A DNA stretch of 64,000 nt from Anaerocolumna sp. AGMB13020 (GCF_033100115.1 NZ_CP136910.1:3847001-3911000), one strand, 5' to 3'; positions 16,979 through 26,540 are shown, counted from the first letter of the stretch. Notes: generated by a model from the sequence alone, not told the origin. Program-made: numbers and translations.

Positions 16979-18688
16979 ATGGACTTTATAAAAGGAATGG
17001 ATATCTCTTTTTTGCCGGAGCTAAAGGAACTTGAAGCGAAATTTTATGATGAAGAGGGAAATAGGATAGAAGTTTTAAAATTATTACAAGAAAATGGAGT
17101 GAATTCCATTCGCCTTCGTCTCTGGAATGAACCTGAAAATGTACCTGAGTCTGGGGGTTACTGCAGCCTGGAACAGACCATTGCAATGGCGAAACAGATA
17201 AAACAGAATGGAATGAGTTTTTTTCTGGATTTCCATTATTCCGACTGGTGGGCAGATCCGGGAAAACAAGTTAAACCTAAGACCTGGGAGAAGCTTGGAT
17301 TTCATGAACTGGTACAGGCAGTATATGAGTATACCAGAAATGTACTTCTTAAAATGCAGGAAGAAGGGGTACTGCCGGATATGGTTCAGATAGGTAACGA
17401 AATCAGAAGCGGAATGTTATTTCCGGAAGGAGAAGTACCAAATTACAGACAGCTGGCTCTGCTGGTGAATTCCGGAATACGGGCTGTCAGAGAAATAAAC
17501 AAGGAAATAAAAATTGTGATTCATTTAGACCAGGGAGGCAGATATTATTATCTGCAAGAGTGGTTTGATGCCGTAATGGCTGAGGGACTTGAGCATTTTG
17601 ATATTATCGGTGTGTCTTATTATCCTTTCTGGCATGGAAGCTTTACGGATCTTAAAGATTCCCTTGTAAAGCTGGTTAAACGTTATGGAAAACCCATTGT
17701 GGTTGCTGAAACAGCCCATGCCTGGAGAAATGCAGGGGATGGATTCTTTGGAGAACAGCAGGAGAGAATCGCTGGTTTTCCTGCAAGTCCCTGGGGACAG
17801 AAACAAGTATTGGATTTGGTGATGAATATAACCGCCTCATTGGAACATGAGATGGGGCTTGGCATATATTATTGGGAACCGGTGGTACTGCCTGTTGAAG
17901 GGAAAGGTGGCTGGTGGAGCAATATGGGAGTGTTTAATGAGAAGGGAGTAGCGTTGCCTGCCCTTGGCAGTTTTCGCTTTATCAGAGAGGATTTCAGACA
18001 GAAGGAAATTGCTAAAATATATGAACCGGAGAAAATACTTCATAAGCTTGGTGAAGAGGTAAAGTTACCGGAGAGTATCAAGGTGCTGTATTATGATGGT
18101 GAGAGTAATGAAGTGAAAGTCGCATGGGAGAAGTTTTACGCAGACCAGACAGGGGATTTTAGAATTAGGGGTAATATGGACTCAATTGGAAAAACAGTGG
18201 AAGCAGATATACAAGTTGTGGAATATTTTCAAACCAGTCATAATTACATAGGAAATGCAGACTTTGAAGACGGACTTCGGGGCTGGGAGATAAAGTGTGA
18301 GGACAGCCGGGTCAAAGTGGAACTGTTGCAGGAATTTGATGAGCCTTTTCCGGCTCCGCCTTCCAATTATATTTATGTGGAAAGCCCTGTAAATTTCAAC
18401 TGGAAGCTGGAAAGAAAGGTGGAAGGGCTGACGCCTGGTAACTATAGTCTGTCGGTAGAATACAGAGGAACGAATACGACAGGTGTAGACGTAAGGCTAT
18501 ATGCCGGAGAGACAGGTTGTAATGATAAGGAACTGGTTATATATCCGACGGATGAAAATTGGGTAACCTATGAGCTGCCTGATATTAAGATAGAGAAAGA
18601 CAGTGTAAAGCTTGGTATGAAAATGGTATCGCCTCCGGTATTTGGAAAAATACGAAAGCTGAAGCTAAGAAAAATGCAGATGAAATAG
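16979..18688 (+). CDS. GH53 endo-beta-1,4-galactanase, cytoplasmic, with C-terminal beta-domain
   Basis: 569 residues. Residues 1-340 match glycoside hydrolase family 53, which cuts beta-1,4-galactan: KGMDISFLPELKE start, RLRLWNEP, FHYSDWWADPGKQ, the acid/base Glu in QIGNE (E141) and the nucleophile Glu in VVAETA (E244). Residues about 350-400 form a linker or Ig-like region, and 405-569 look like a galactose-binding jelly roll (NADFEDGLRGWEI typical of CBM-like domains). There is no signal peptide, unlike most GH53 enzymes, so it probably acts on imported galacto-oligosaccharides. AGAGAGGGAC precedes ATG 16979. It follows the transporter genes and precedes GH35. Confidence 0.9.
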   Translation: MDFIKGMDISFLPELKELEAKFYDEEGNRIEVLKLLQENGVNSIRLRLWNEPENVPESGGYCSLEQTIAMAKQIKQNGMSFFLDFHYSDWWADPGKQVKPKTWEKLGFHELVQAVYEYTRNVLLKMQEEGVLPDMVQIGNEIRSGMLFPEGEVPNYRQLALLVNSGIRAVREINKEIKIVIHLDQGGRYYYLQEWFDAVMAEGLEHFDIIGVSYYPFWHGSFTDLKDSLVKLVKRYGKPIVVAETAHAWRNAGDGFFGEQQERIAGFPASPWGQKQVLDLVMNITASLEHEMGLGIYYWEPVVLPVEGKGGWWSNMGVFNEKGVALPALGSFRFIREDFRQKEIAKIYEPEKILHKLGEEVKLPESIKVLYYDGESNEVKVAWEKFYADQTGDFRIRGNMDSIGKTVEADIQVVEYFQTSHNYIGNADFEDGLRGWEIKCEDSRVKVELLQEFDEPFPAPPSNYIYVESPVNFNWKLERKVEGLTPGNYSLSVEYRGTNTTGVDVRLYAGETGCNDKELVIYPTDENWVTYELPDIKIEKDSVKLGMKMVSPPVFGKIRKLKLRKMQMK

Positions 18689-18802
18689 GATTAGGGTTGA
18701 AGGAAAATATGACTACAGAAAGGATGCCACGATTATGATTCCTTCAGCCTATATTACAGTGGCGGTACCGCAGGACAGCCTGAGGTATGCAAGGTAAGAA
18801 AA

Positions 18803-20881
18803 ATGAGTAAAATTGAGTATGGATTTACTTCTAAGTATATGACGAAGGACGGTAATCCCTGGTTTCCGATTATGGGAGAATTTCATTATAGCCGTTATCC
18901 AAGAAAGTACTGGAAGGAGTCCCTTTACAAAATGAAAGCGGGAGGGGTTGAAACCGTATCGACCTACGCATTCTGGCTTCATCACGAAGAAGTAGAGGGA
19001 GAATATGATTTTACCGGACAGAGGGATTTAAGAGCTTTTGTAGAAATGGTAAAAGAGACCGGACTGTCATTATTCTTAAGAATCGGACCCTGGTGCCATG
19101 GAGAGGCAAGAAACGGAGGAATGCCAGACTGGCTTCTTAAGAAACCCTTTGAACTGCGTACCAACAACGAAGAATACTTTTCTGAAGTAAGTCGTTATTA
19201 TGCAAAATTAGCGGAACAGGTTAAAGGACTTCTATATCAGGATGACGGTCCGATTATCGGGATACAGATAGAGAATGAATACGGTCATTGTGGCGGTTTA
19301 CAAGGTGAGGCAGGAGAGGAACACATGAGACGCCTTACCGCTATTGCAAAAGAAGTGGGACTTAAGGTGCCTTACTACACAGCAACGGGCTGGGGTGGAG
19401 CTGTTACGGGAGGTTTGCTTCCGGTAATGGGTGGATATTGTGAAGCACCCTGGGATCAGCGGCTTACGGAAATCGAACCCAGTGGAAACTATGTATTTAC
19501 GACAGAACGAAACGATCATAATATTGGCAGCGATTATGGATTTGGAACGGGTATAACCTTTGATATCTCCCGGTTTCCTTTCCTTACAGCGGAATTAGGC
19601 GGAGGAATGCAGGTTACGCATCATAGGAGACCGGTAGCACATCCTAAGGATATCGGAGCAATGTCCATGGTTAAGCTTGGCTGTGGTGTTAATCTTCTGG
19701 GATATTATATGTATCATGGCGGAACAAATCCCAAAGGGAAAGTTACCACTCTTCAGGAATCCAGAGAAACCGGATATCCCAATGACCTTCCGGTTTACAG
19801 CTATGATTTCTCAGCTCCTATAAGAGAATACGGGCAGATGTCCGGTACTTTAAAGGAAATCAAGCTGCTTGCCATGTTCATAAAGGATTTTGGAGCTGCT
19901 TTATGTGAGATGGAAACCTATCTTCCTAAGAGTAATCCCTTATTCCAGACAAATTTTAAAGATTTAAGGACATCCGTACGAAGAAACGGAAAAAGTGGTT
20001 ATTTGTTTGTTAGTAACTATCAAAGAAGATATGTAATGGCAGAGCATAAAGCTACGATACTTGAGGCAGATACCGGTGAAGGGATTCTTCGTTATCCGGT
20101 GCGTGATATTGTGAATGAAGACTTCTTCTTCCTGCCCTTTTATATGCCGGTGGGAGATGGAGAGCTGAAATCAGCTATGGCGACACCTTTATGTATATTA
20201 CATAACAGTGAGAAAGAAAGTTATGTTTTCTATACAGATACCGCTCCTGCATACGACTGGGTGCGTAAGCCTGCGAAAGCGGAGATTCTTACTATTACCA
20301 GAGAAGATGCTCTTAACTCCTGGAAAATAACCCTGGATAAGGAATATCTTCTGCTTACAAAAGGAGAGGTAGTGGAATCGGAAAACGGATACGTAATCCT
20401 GAGTCGAAACAGTGACCAGTTAAGAGCATATCCTGCGCTACCAGCGGCACCTTCCGGCTACCAGTATTCAGGTGAAGAAGAAGGTTTTGCGGTCTATGAA
20501 AGCCTTACGAAACAACCTTCTGCTGCAGTAGAATATAAACTCCTGAAAGAAGAAGCAGGCAGTAAGACCAAGGTATATGAATTTACACTTGATTATCCAA
20601 TGGGAGCAGCAGACTGTTTCCTGCAAGTTGATTTTGGAGGAGATACTGCAAAGCTCTATATTGACGGTGATTGGGTTGACGACTGGTACTATACCGGACA
20701 GACCTGGGAAATCGGATTGAAGCGCTACGGATTCCCGGAGAAACTGCAGATTGAAATAGAGGCATTAGAAGAAAATGCTGAACGCTATCTGGAAAAATGG
20801 CCAGTGTTCAGGAATGGAATTGCCTGTGATATTCATCAGGTAGCAGTTGAAACTGAGTATGTGTATACTTTGAAGAAATAA
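18803..20881 (+). CDS. GH35 beta-galactosidase
   Basis: 692 residues, glycoside hydrolase family 35, releasing terminal beta-galactose. The barrel begins with GEFHYSRYPRKYW and contains VSTYAFWLHHEEVEGEYDF and IGPWCHGEARNGGMPDWL; the acid/base is in IENEYG (E159) and the probable nucleophile in TAELGGG (E264). After the barrel come beta-domains common in this family. No signal peptide is seen, so it should act in the cytoplasm on products of the GH53 enzyme. It is the last gene of the galactan locus before a strong terminator. Confidence 0.93.
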   Translation: MSKIEYGFTSKYMTKDGNPWFPIMGEFHYSRYPRKYWKESLYKMKAGGVETVSTYAFWLHHEEVEGEYDFTGQRDLRAFVEMVKETGLSLFLRIGPWCHGEARNGGMPDWLLKKPFELRTNNEEYFSEVSRYYAKLAEQVKGLLYQDDGPIIGIQIENEYGHCGGLQGEAGEEHMRRLTAIAKEVGLKVPYYTATGWGGAVTGGLLPVMGGYCEAPWDQRLTEIEPSGNYVFTTERNDHNIGSDYGFGTGITFDISRFPFLTAELGGGMQVTHHRRPVAHPKDIGAMSMVKLGCGVNLLGYYMYHGGTNPKGKVTTLQESRETGYPNDLPVYSYDFSAPIREYGQMSGTLKEIKLLAMFIKDFGAALCEMETYLPKSNPLFQTNFKDLRTSVRRNGKSGYLFVSNYQRRYVMAEHKATILEADTGEGILRYPVRDIVNEDFFFLPFYMPVGDGELKSAMATPLCILHNSEKESYVFYTDTAPAYDWVRKPAKAEILTITREDALNSWKITLDKEYLLLTKGEVVESENGYVILSRNSDQLRAYPALPAAPSGYQYSGEEEGFAVYESLTKQPSAAVEYKLLKEEAGSKTKVYEFTLDYPMGAADCFLQVDFGGDTAKLYIDGDWVDDWYYTGQTWEIGLKRYGFPEKLQIEIEALEENAERYLEKWPVFRNGIACDIHQVAVETEYVYTLKK

Positions 20882-21102
20882 TACTGGTGATATTCTGAAA
20901 CCAAATGTTTGAGTGCCAGAAATTCGATTAACAATTTGATAATTCTGGACTGACTGTAATAATTTTTGTACACATACAGGAGCGAGACAATAATTCACTT
21001 GTCTTTAACGCAGCAACAGGAGTTCATAAATTCTGTTGCAAGCATTAAGTATGGTTAAACAGGAATATTTCGAATTGTGATACAAACAATACGTGAAGAA
21101 AG

Positions 21103-21145
21103 AGGGTTTGAGACATCTATATTCAGATGTAATCAAGCCCTTTTT
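21103..21145 (+). terminator. Rho-independent terminator of the galactan locus
   Basis: AGGGTTTGA plus ACATCT (21103-21118) pairs with AGATGT plus TCAAGCCCT (21125-21141) with one G-T pair, a small internal mismatch and a 6-base loop, followed by TTTTT. Apart from this, 20882-21315 shows no gene. Confidence 0.88.
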
Positions 21146-21325
21146 CCATATCAACTGTTAGTTGAATAAAATTCAAGCATAAGTTTATTGTAGTCTTGGG
21201 ATGAATTCTATATACTGGGGTACAAAGAAAGCTTTCTTCATCAGATATACAGCTGTAAAAAGATAAATGTAATATAAAGGTGTACAGAAAAAAACGTGTT
21301 AGGTAAAGTACAGACGGGAGGATAT

Positions 21326-22141
21326 ATGGAGTTTCAGGAAAACGTAAGGAATATGATTATTTCTTTAAGAAAAGAAAAGGGTATTACCCAGGAGGTATTG
21401 GCATCAGCACTTGACATTAGTGTACAGGCAGTATCCAAATGGGAGACGGGAGGTTCACTTCCAGATATCCTGCAATTGCCAAGAATTGCACAATTTTTTG
21501 GGGTATCCATCGATTATTTGTTTTATGGGGATATACAGATAAAGGAAATGATAGCAGAAGAATTGCCAGATGACAATATTCTGCGTATCCTTCAATTCCA
21601 GGGGAACCGTATGATGGATGCGAGACGTTGGAACAGAGAGGAATATATCTACCTTAGGATACCCGATGAATTAATAAAAGAACAGGTGCTTAATTTTGAA
21701 ATATGGGGTAATGCAAACATTGATGGATCGGTAAGCGGTTATGTAGAATGTGAAGGTGCAGTATGCTGCGGTAATATATACGGTTATGCGGAGAGCAGTG
21801 GCACTGTAAATTGCGGTAATATCGGGGGATATGTTGAGTGCGAGGGATCGGTTAACTGCGGCAATATTGGTGGTTATTTAGAATGTGGAGGAGGAGTAAA
21901 CTGCGGAGATGTCGGCAGTTATGTGGAATGTGAAAACGATATAAGCTGCGGCAATATAAGCAGTTATGCGGAGAGCGGTGGTACTATAAGCTGCGGAGAT
22001 ATCGCAAATAATGTGGAATGTGAGGGGGATTTAAAGTGCAGCAACATCCACGGAGGTGTAGAATGCCAGGGAGATATCCATTGTGAAACAATTCTGGGGA
22101 ACGTGGAATGTGAAGGTGGCATAACTTATACAAAAGCATGA
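21326..22141 (+). CDS. XRE-family regulator fused to a cysteine-ladder beta-helix domain
   Basis: 271 residues. Residues 5-68 are an XRE/Cro-type helix-turn-helix (MIISLRKEKGITQEVLASAL, VSKWETGGSLPD, FGVSIDYLFYG). A linker (70-135) leads to eight tandem 15-residue repeats (138-257) plus a partial ninth. The repeat pattern is G-Y-V-E-C-E-G-x-V-x-C-G-N-I-G, with Cys at positions 5 and 11 of most copies. Such spacing predicts a small bactofilin-like beta-helix with stacked cysteines. ATG 21326 is chosen because GGGAGG ends 4 bases before it; the frame is open upstream to 21296. There is no signal peptide, so the cysteines would be in the reducing cytoplasm, where metal binding or redox sensing is plausible. 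Target genes unknown. Confidence 0.85.
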   Translation: MEFQENVRNMIISLRKEKGITQEVLASALDISVQAVSKWETGGSLPDILQLPRIAQFFGVSIDYLFYGDIQIKEMIAEELPDDNILRILQFQGNRMMDARRWNREEYIYLRIPDELIKEQVLNFEIWGNANIDGSVSGYVECEGAVCCGNIYGYAESSGTVNCGNIGGYVECEGSVNCGNIGGYLECGGGVNCGDVGSYVECENDISCGNISSYAESGGTISCGDIANNVECEGDLKCSNIHGGVECQGDIHCETILGNVECEGGITYTKA

Positions 22142-22172
22142 TTTGAATTGGTACAATAAGAATAGTTGAGAA

Positions 22173-22213
22173 ATAACGAGGCACTTTGCTGAAAAAGCAA
22201 AGTGTTTTGTTAT
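22173..22213 (+). terminator. Rho-independent terminator
   Basis: CACTTTGCT (22182-22190), loop GAAAA, AGCAAAGTG (22196-22204), then TTTT. ATAAC and GTTAT extend the base. It ends the XRE gene. The rest of 22214-22469 has only a 38-codon open frame (22270-22386) without a good ribosome binding site. Confidence 0.88.
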
Positions 22214-22469
22214 ATTGCGATAGTCTGCAATAAGAATGATGATTAATAATATAAAGGATGTAAGCATAAATGGGGTGTGCTATAATGGAAAAGAATGTAT
22301 TATACAATTCAAGCAGCCAGGTCCTTTTTATAATAAGGTATCTCGGTAATTATATGAAAGCAATGGTTTTCCGTAAGGTGGCGTGAAAGGATGAGCATAT
22401 AACGACTGGTTGTATGGTTATAAGTATCTAATTTTAAACCTGAAAAGGGAATAATAGAGGGGATAACTT

Positions 22470-22742
22470 ATGGAGATAGGTATTGGGTTAAGAAAAAAAA
22501 TTGTTTTAATTATTACAATTCTTGCAGGTTCTTTCATACTATTAACAGGAGTATTGCATTTGGTCATTCGCCTGATTGAGAATGGAATAAGAAAAACAAA
22601 TGGAGCTATCGGCAGTGCTGATGGACCTGTCAGTATACTTATATCTGACATTGGGGCCTTTGATTTTGTCATGTTATTGTGTCTTGGTATCACAAGCATA
22701 GGAATAATATATCTGCTATTATCTAGGAATAAACAAAAATAA
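22470..22742 (+). CDS. Small membrane protein with Na+-decarboxylase-like motif
   Basis: 90 residues with two transmembrane helices (about 10-34 and 64-84). The loop between them reads TNGAIGSADGPVSILISD, which resembles the G-G-A-D-G-P-T motif of the beta subunits of Na+-translocating oxaloacetate/methylmalonyl/glutaconyl-CoA decarboxylases, but the remaining 300 or more residues of that subunit are absent. AGAGGGG precedes ATG 22470. It could be a remnant or one of the small proteins that carry only this motif. Function unknown; 65 bases before the next gene in the same direction. Confidence 0.7.
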   Translation: MEIGIGLRKKIVLIITILAGSFILLTGVLHLVIRLIENGIRKTNGAIGSADGPVSILISDIGAFDFVMLLCLGITSIGIIYLLLSRNKQK

Positions 22743-22807
22743 TATATTGATCGATGTTTATGAGTTATCAAGAGAAAATGTCTGTTAAAAGTTCTGAAGG
22801 AGAACAT

Positions 22808-23749
22808 ATGCTGGAAATCGTTTTTAATAATAGTGTAAAAGGCGCCATGAAATTAGCAATGCATTATAATTCTACCAATGTTCTAGGTGGTGTTTCAGCC
22901 ATCGCTATATTTGGAGATACCACAAAAAAGAGTATGAAAAGTTTTCTGAGAAACGAAGCTGAAAAAAGAAAAATGGGAAAGGCACTGGGGGGCAGTTCTC
23001 AGGATGTGATCAGTCTCCCTTTTCAATTAGATATAGGAGATATCTCAGGAGAAATCCTGGACGATAAGAGGAAAAAGCTTCTGAGCTTCTTAAATACACG
23101 GACAATCCCTGCACCACCAGGAATGGAGGAGTCCTTTCAGGAGTCATTAAAACAAGGACTTGAGGCGGAGGGTAAAGATGCAATTAAAGATTATAAACGT
23201 CTCCTTGACTATGCGCAAAATGGCGGGGATATCCGGATATGGTGGAGTGATGCACCGTATTCAGCCTGTGGATATTATAGCGCAATCTCAATTCTTGAGA
23301 GATATAATTGTAAGATAACAGCAGTTAAGTTACCGAAGTATCTAAGTCTTAGTAAGAAGAATGTAATGACCTACTCAAGCTGGAGTGAAGTAGATGTTGG
23401 GTTTTTCTATTATTTTCTGCCTCATGAAAAGGAAATACCGAAATGGCAGCTTAAGGAAATTAGCAATGAATGGCTGCAATTAAAGAAGGAGAATGCTCCT
23501 CTTCGAGCCGTGGTAAACGGTACGTTAAATAGTGTACCAGAAGATTTTTACGATGGGTTCTTAAAAGCTTTAATACCGGAAGAAGAATTTACTATGGCAC
23601 ATCTGATAAATGAAATCTTAGCCAAAAAGAAACTTGGAGTAAGTGACAGGTGGTATCAGATGAGGATATATAATATGATTGAGAGAAAAGAGTTATGCAT
23701 CATAAAAGATGCTACTGATGATTTCAGTAAGATATTAAAAAGAGTTTGA
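22808..23749 (+). CDS. DUF1835/DUF3658 domain protein
   Basis: 313 residues. The N-terminal MLEIVFNNSVKGAMKLAM resembles DUF1835, which is typically found N-terminal to DUF3658; the C-terminal half (ISNEWLQLKKENAPLRAVVNGTL... DRWYQMRIYNMIERKELCII) resembles DUF3658. A helical insertion (about 60-140) joins them. GAAGGAG (22796-22802) supports ATG 22808; the frame is open to 22754. The biochemical role of the family is not known. It lies 8 bases before the Nudix gene and is probably co-transcribed with it. Confidence 0.8.
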   Translation: MLEIVFNNSVKGAMKLAMHYNSTNVLGGVSAIAIFGDTTKKSMKSFLRNEAEKRKMGKALGGSSQDVISLPFQLDIGDISGEILDDKRKKLLSFLNTRTIPAPPGMEESFQESLKQGLEAEGKDAIKDYKRLLDYAQNGGDIRIWWSDAPYSACGYYSAISILERYNCKITAVKLPKYLSLSKKNVMTYSSWSEVDVGFFYYFLPHEKEIPKWQLKEISNEWLQLKKENAPLRAVVNGTLNSVPEDFYDGFLKALIPEEEFTMAHLINEILAKKKLGVSDRWYQMRIYNMIERKELCIIKDATDDFSKILKRV

Positions 23750-23757
23750 GGTAGTTC

Positions 23758-24219
23758 ATGGTTGAATTTAAATTGTATGATGTTTTGGTGAAAGAAACTA
23801 ATCTATGCTTTGTAGACATAGTTGCCCGTTATGAAGAGAATTGGGTTCTTTGCAGAGTGAAAGAACGGGAGAACTGGGAGTGTCCAGGAGGTCATATTGA
23901 AGCAGGAGAGACTGCCTATGAGGCAGCAAAAAGGGAACTTTGGGAAGAAACGGGTGCCTGTGAATTTATACTAAAACCTGTAGGTTTCTATGGTGTTAAA
24001 GGAAATGATGGATTGCTACAAAGTGATATGGAAATATACGGACAAATTTATTATGCAGAAATTAAGAAGCTCGGAACATTACCTGAATTTGAAGTGGAGG
24101 AAATACAGTTATTTGCCGAATTACCTGATAATTGGACCTATCCCTACGCACATCCTCTTTTTTGCTCTTTGACAGAAAATTTATATGTAAAAGCAAGAAA
24201 AATATTAGATTTAGAATAA
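23758..24219 (+). CDS. Nudix hydrolase
   Basis: 153-residue hydrolase of nucleoside-diphosphate-linked compounds. The full Nudix box G-x5-E-x7-R-E-L-x-E-E-x-G is present as GHIEAGETAYEAAKRELWEETGA. The substrate cannot be predicted. GAGGTAG overlapping the preceding stop codon serves as ribosome binding site, so translation is coupled to the DUF1835/DUF3658 gene. Confidence 0.92.
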   Translation: MVEFKLYDVLVKETNLCFVDIVARYEENWVLCRVKERENWECPGGHIEAGETAYEAAKRELWEETGACEFILKPVGFYGVKGNDGLLQSDMEIYGQIYYAEIKKLGTLPEFEVEEIQLFAELPDNWTYPYAHPLFCSLTENLYVKARKILDLE

Positions 24220-24412
24220 TAAATAGTGAATAAAGTTAAAATTGAACTGACAGAAACCTAAAACTGGCCTTTGATTCTATCTATACTATTTAACTATAAG
24301 TAAGTATTCTTTGTAGAGAATAACGATAGAGTATGAAAGATAATTTAATGAAAGGATGCCAATTGAAGGTGGAAATATTCGGATTTATGTGTAATATCAA
24401 AGGGGGTAATAT

Positions 24413-24940
24413 ATGAATGAACCGGTTTTGCAAACAAAGAGGCTTATATTAAGACCACTTACAGCAGACGATGCAGAGACTGCTTATCTGTGGCTTAGTG
24501 ATGAACGAGTTACAAAATATATGCCTTATACTACATATACAAGTATTTCTGATGTTAGAGATTGGCTGGATAGTCTGAAAGAAGAGGATAATTTTCACTT
24601 TGGTTTTGTATTAAAAGAGAACGGTGTGCTTATTGGCAGCGGAGATATAGGTCTTAACAAAGGTTTTTGGGATTTTGGTTACAATATCCGGTATGATTAC
24701 TGGAATCAGGGGCTTACAACAGAGGCAGCCAAAGCTATGATAAAATATGCTTATGATTGCCATGGCGCAAGAGACTTCAGTTCGAACCATGCCATTGATA
24801 ATGAAGCCTCCGGAAAAGTTATGGAAAAGTGTGGACTACAGTTTTATAAATATGGTGAGTATCGTAAATTTGATGGCAGTGCAGTATTTCGTTCTAAGTT
24901 ATATCAGGCACATTTTGAGGAACTAAGATTTACCTTATAG
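24413..24940 (+). CDS. GNAT-family N-acetyltransferase (RimJ/RimL-like)
   Basis: 175 residues. TKRLILRPLTADDAETAYLWL at the N terminus, IGSGDIGLN strand, and RYDYWNQGLTTEAAKAMIKYA as acetyl-CoA loop, then NEASGKVMEKCGL, all typical of Acetyltransf_3. AAAGGGGGT precedes ATG 24413. Substrate unknown. Confidence 0.88.
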   Translation: MNEPVLQTKRLILRPLTADDAETAYLWLSDERVTKYMPYTTYTSISDVRDWLDSLKEEDNFHFGFVLKENGVLIGSGDIGLNKGFWDFGYNIRYDYWNQGLTTEAAKAMIKYAYDCHGARDFSSNHAIDNEASGKVMEKCGLQFYKYGEYRKFDGSAVFRSKLYQAHFEELRFTL

Positions 24941-25015
24941 GTATAAATTATGGATGAAAGATATAAACGGTACTATAGTAAACACAGATCAAACTACAAA
25001 TGAGGAGAACGAAAC

Positions 25016-25612
25016 ATGAAAATATTAGTTACCGGTTTTGAAGCTTTTAACGGGGAAACCATAAATCCATCAGAAGAGATAATAAAGAGACTTAAGAAAT
25101 CTTACGCAGGAAATACAGTAGATACAGTAAAGCTGCCAGTTGAATTCAAAGGCGCTAAAGAGAGACTGGAGGAAGCCATTCACATGCGAAAGCCGGAGGT
25201 GGTGATTTCCTTGGGAGAAGCTGGTGGCAGAGAGTGTATCACCTTTGAAAGAGTAGCAATTAATGTAAATGACGCAAGGATTCCGGACAACAGTGGTTAC
25301 CAGCCGGTGGATGCCAGTATCTGCGAAGAGGGCCCGGCAGCTTATTTTTCTACCCTTCCCATCAGAGAACTGATGAAGCATTTAGAAGATAAAAGAACGG
25401 TAACCCGCATATCGAATACTGCCGGTACTTATGTATGTAATCATGTAATGTACACTGCTCTCAGGCTGGCAGAACAGGAATATAAGGGGATGAAGGCTGG
25501 TTTTATACATGTTCCTTATATGAAAGAGCAGACCGAAGGTAAAGGACAAGCACCTTCTATGGAACTTGAAGATATGGTTAAAGTAATAGAAGACATTGTT
25601 GAATTCTTATAA
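25016..25612 (+). CDS. pcp: Pyroglutamyl-peptidase I
   Basis: Cysteine peptidase of family C15 that removes N-terminal pyroglutamate from peptides in the cytoplasm. The 198-residue length is close to the usual 215. The start KILVTGFEAFNGETINPSE is diagnostic, and the catalytic triad is visible: Glu in ITFERVA (E78), Cys in GTYVCNH (C141) and His in GFIHVPY (H165). GGAGAACG precedes ATG 25016. It is followed 37 bases later by the Nif3-like gene in the same direction. Confidence 0.95.
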   Translation: MKILVTGFEAFNGETINPSEEIIKRLKKSYAGNTVDTVKLPVEFKGAKERLEEAIHMRKPEVVISLGEAGGRECITFERVAINVNDARIPDNSGYQPVDASICEEGPAAYFSTLPIRELMKHLEDKRTVTRISNTAGTYVCNHVMYTALRLAEQEYKGMKAGFIHVPYMKEQTEGKGQAPSMELEDMVKVIEDIVEFL

Positions 25613-25649
25613 GCAGAGAATCAGAAAAGTATGCAGATAGGAGCGAAAT

Positions 25650-26456
25650 ATGACTATAAGGGAAGTTATTGAAAGAATTGAAGCCAATTATCCACCGGTT
25701 GCTAAGGATACGGTAGATAGCGTTGTATTTGGAAGTACTGAGCAAGAAGTAAAAGGAATAGTAACTACCTGCTGTGCAACGGTGGAAGTGATTAGAAAGA
25801 CGATTGAACTAGGTTTTAATCTAATCATTACCCATGAGCCTACCTTTTATATCCATGAAGACAATACCGATTACTTGTCAGGAGATCCTGTTTACGAGGA
25901 AAAATGCAGCTTATTAAAGGAACATCATATTACTATATGGAGAGATCATGACCATATTCATGCTAATAACCCAGACCTGATTTTTCATTCAGTCATGCTG
26001 GAATTAGGGTGGGAAGATTATTGTGTAGCATATACGCCTGACAGTAAAGCACCACTGGTATATGAAATTCCTGAGACAACTGTAGAAAATCTCTGCGAAC
26101 ATCTAAAGAGCAGGCTGAATCTTAAGACTACAAGAGTAATAGGGGAAAAGGAAGCAGTCGTATCAAGGATACTGTTTGCCGGTGGTGGATACTTACCATT
26201 AGATGATATCCTTACGACGCTTTTTATAAAATATAAGGCAGATGTATTAGTGGCAGGTGAATTGGTGGATTGGACAATCGCCTCCTATATCCGGGATGCA
26301 TCTTTTCTTGGAAAAAACAAGGCTGCAATACAGGTAGGGCACTTTAGCAGTGAAGAACCGGGAATGAAACACTATCCGGTTTGGCTGAAAAAACTTTTAA
26401 AGAATGAGATACCGGTCACCTTTGTAGCTTCAGGGGATCCGTTTCATTCTATTTAA
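25650..26456 (+). CDS. Nif3-like dinuclear-metal protein
   Basis: 268 residues of the NIF3/YbgI (DUF34) family, toroidal hexamers with a two-metal centre whose reaction is not settled. Metal-ligand motifs are visible: ITHEPTFY and the HDHIHANN stretch near the middle, and QVGHFSSEEPG near the C terminus, where the last His/Glu ligands lie. GATAGGAGCG precedes ATG 25650. Probably in one transcript with pcp. Confidence 0.87.
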   Translation: MTIREVIERIEANYPPVAKDTVDSVVFGSTEQEVKGIVTTCCATVEVIRKTIELGFNLIITHEPTFYIHEDNTDYLSGDPVYEEKCSLLKEHHITIWRDHDHIHANNPDLIFHSVMLELGWEDYCVAYTPDSKAPLVYEIPETTVENLCEHLKSRLNLKTTRVIGEKEAVVSRILFAGGGYLPLDDILTTLFIKYKADVLVAGELVDWTIASYIRDASFLGKNKAAIQVGHFSSEEPGMKHYPVWLKKLLKNEIPVTFVASGDPFHSI

Positions 26457-26540
26457 ATGAGGGAGGTGGAAGTTTATTCAATACCAGAGTGGATGTAGAT
26501 AATCACCTAAGTATTATCAAAGTTGGATAGATAAGACGGA

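Noticed and set aside
22270-22386. 38-codon plus-strand frame between the XRE gene and the mini membrane protein
   Set aside because: AAAGGATG lies too far upstream and the peptide has no recognisable feature; it cannot be supported.
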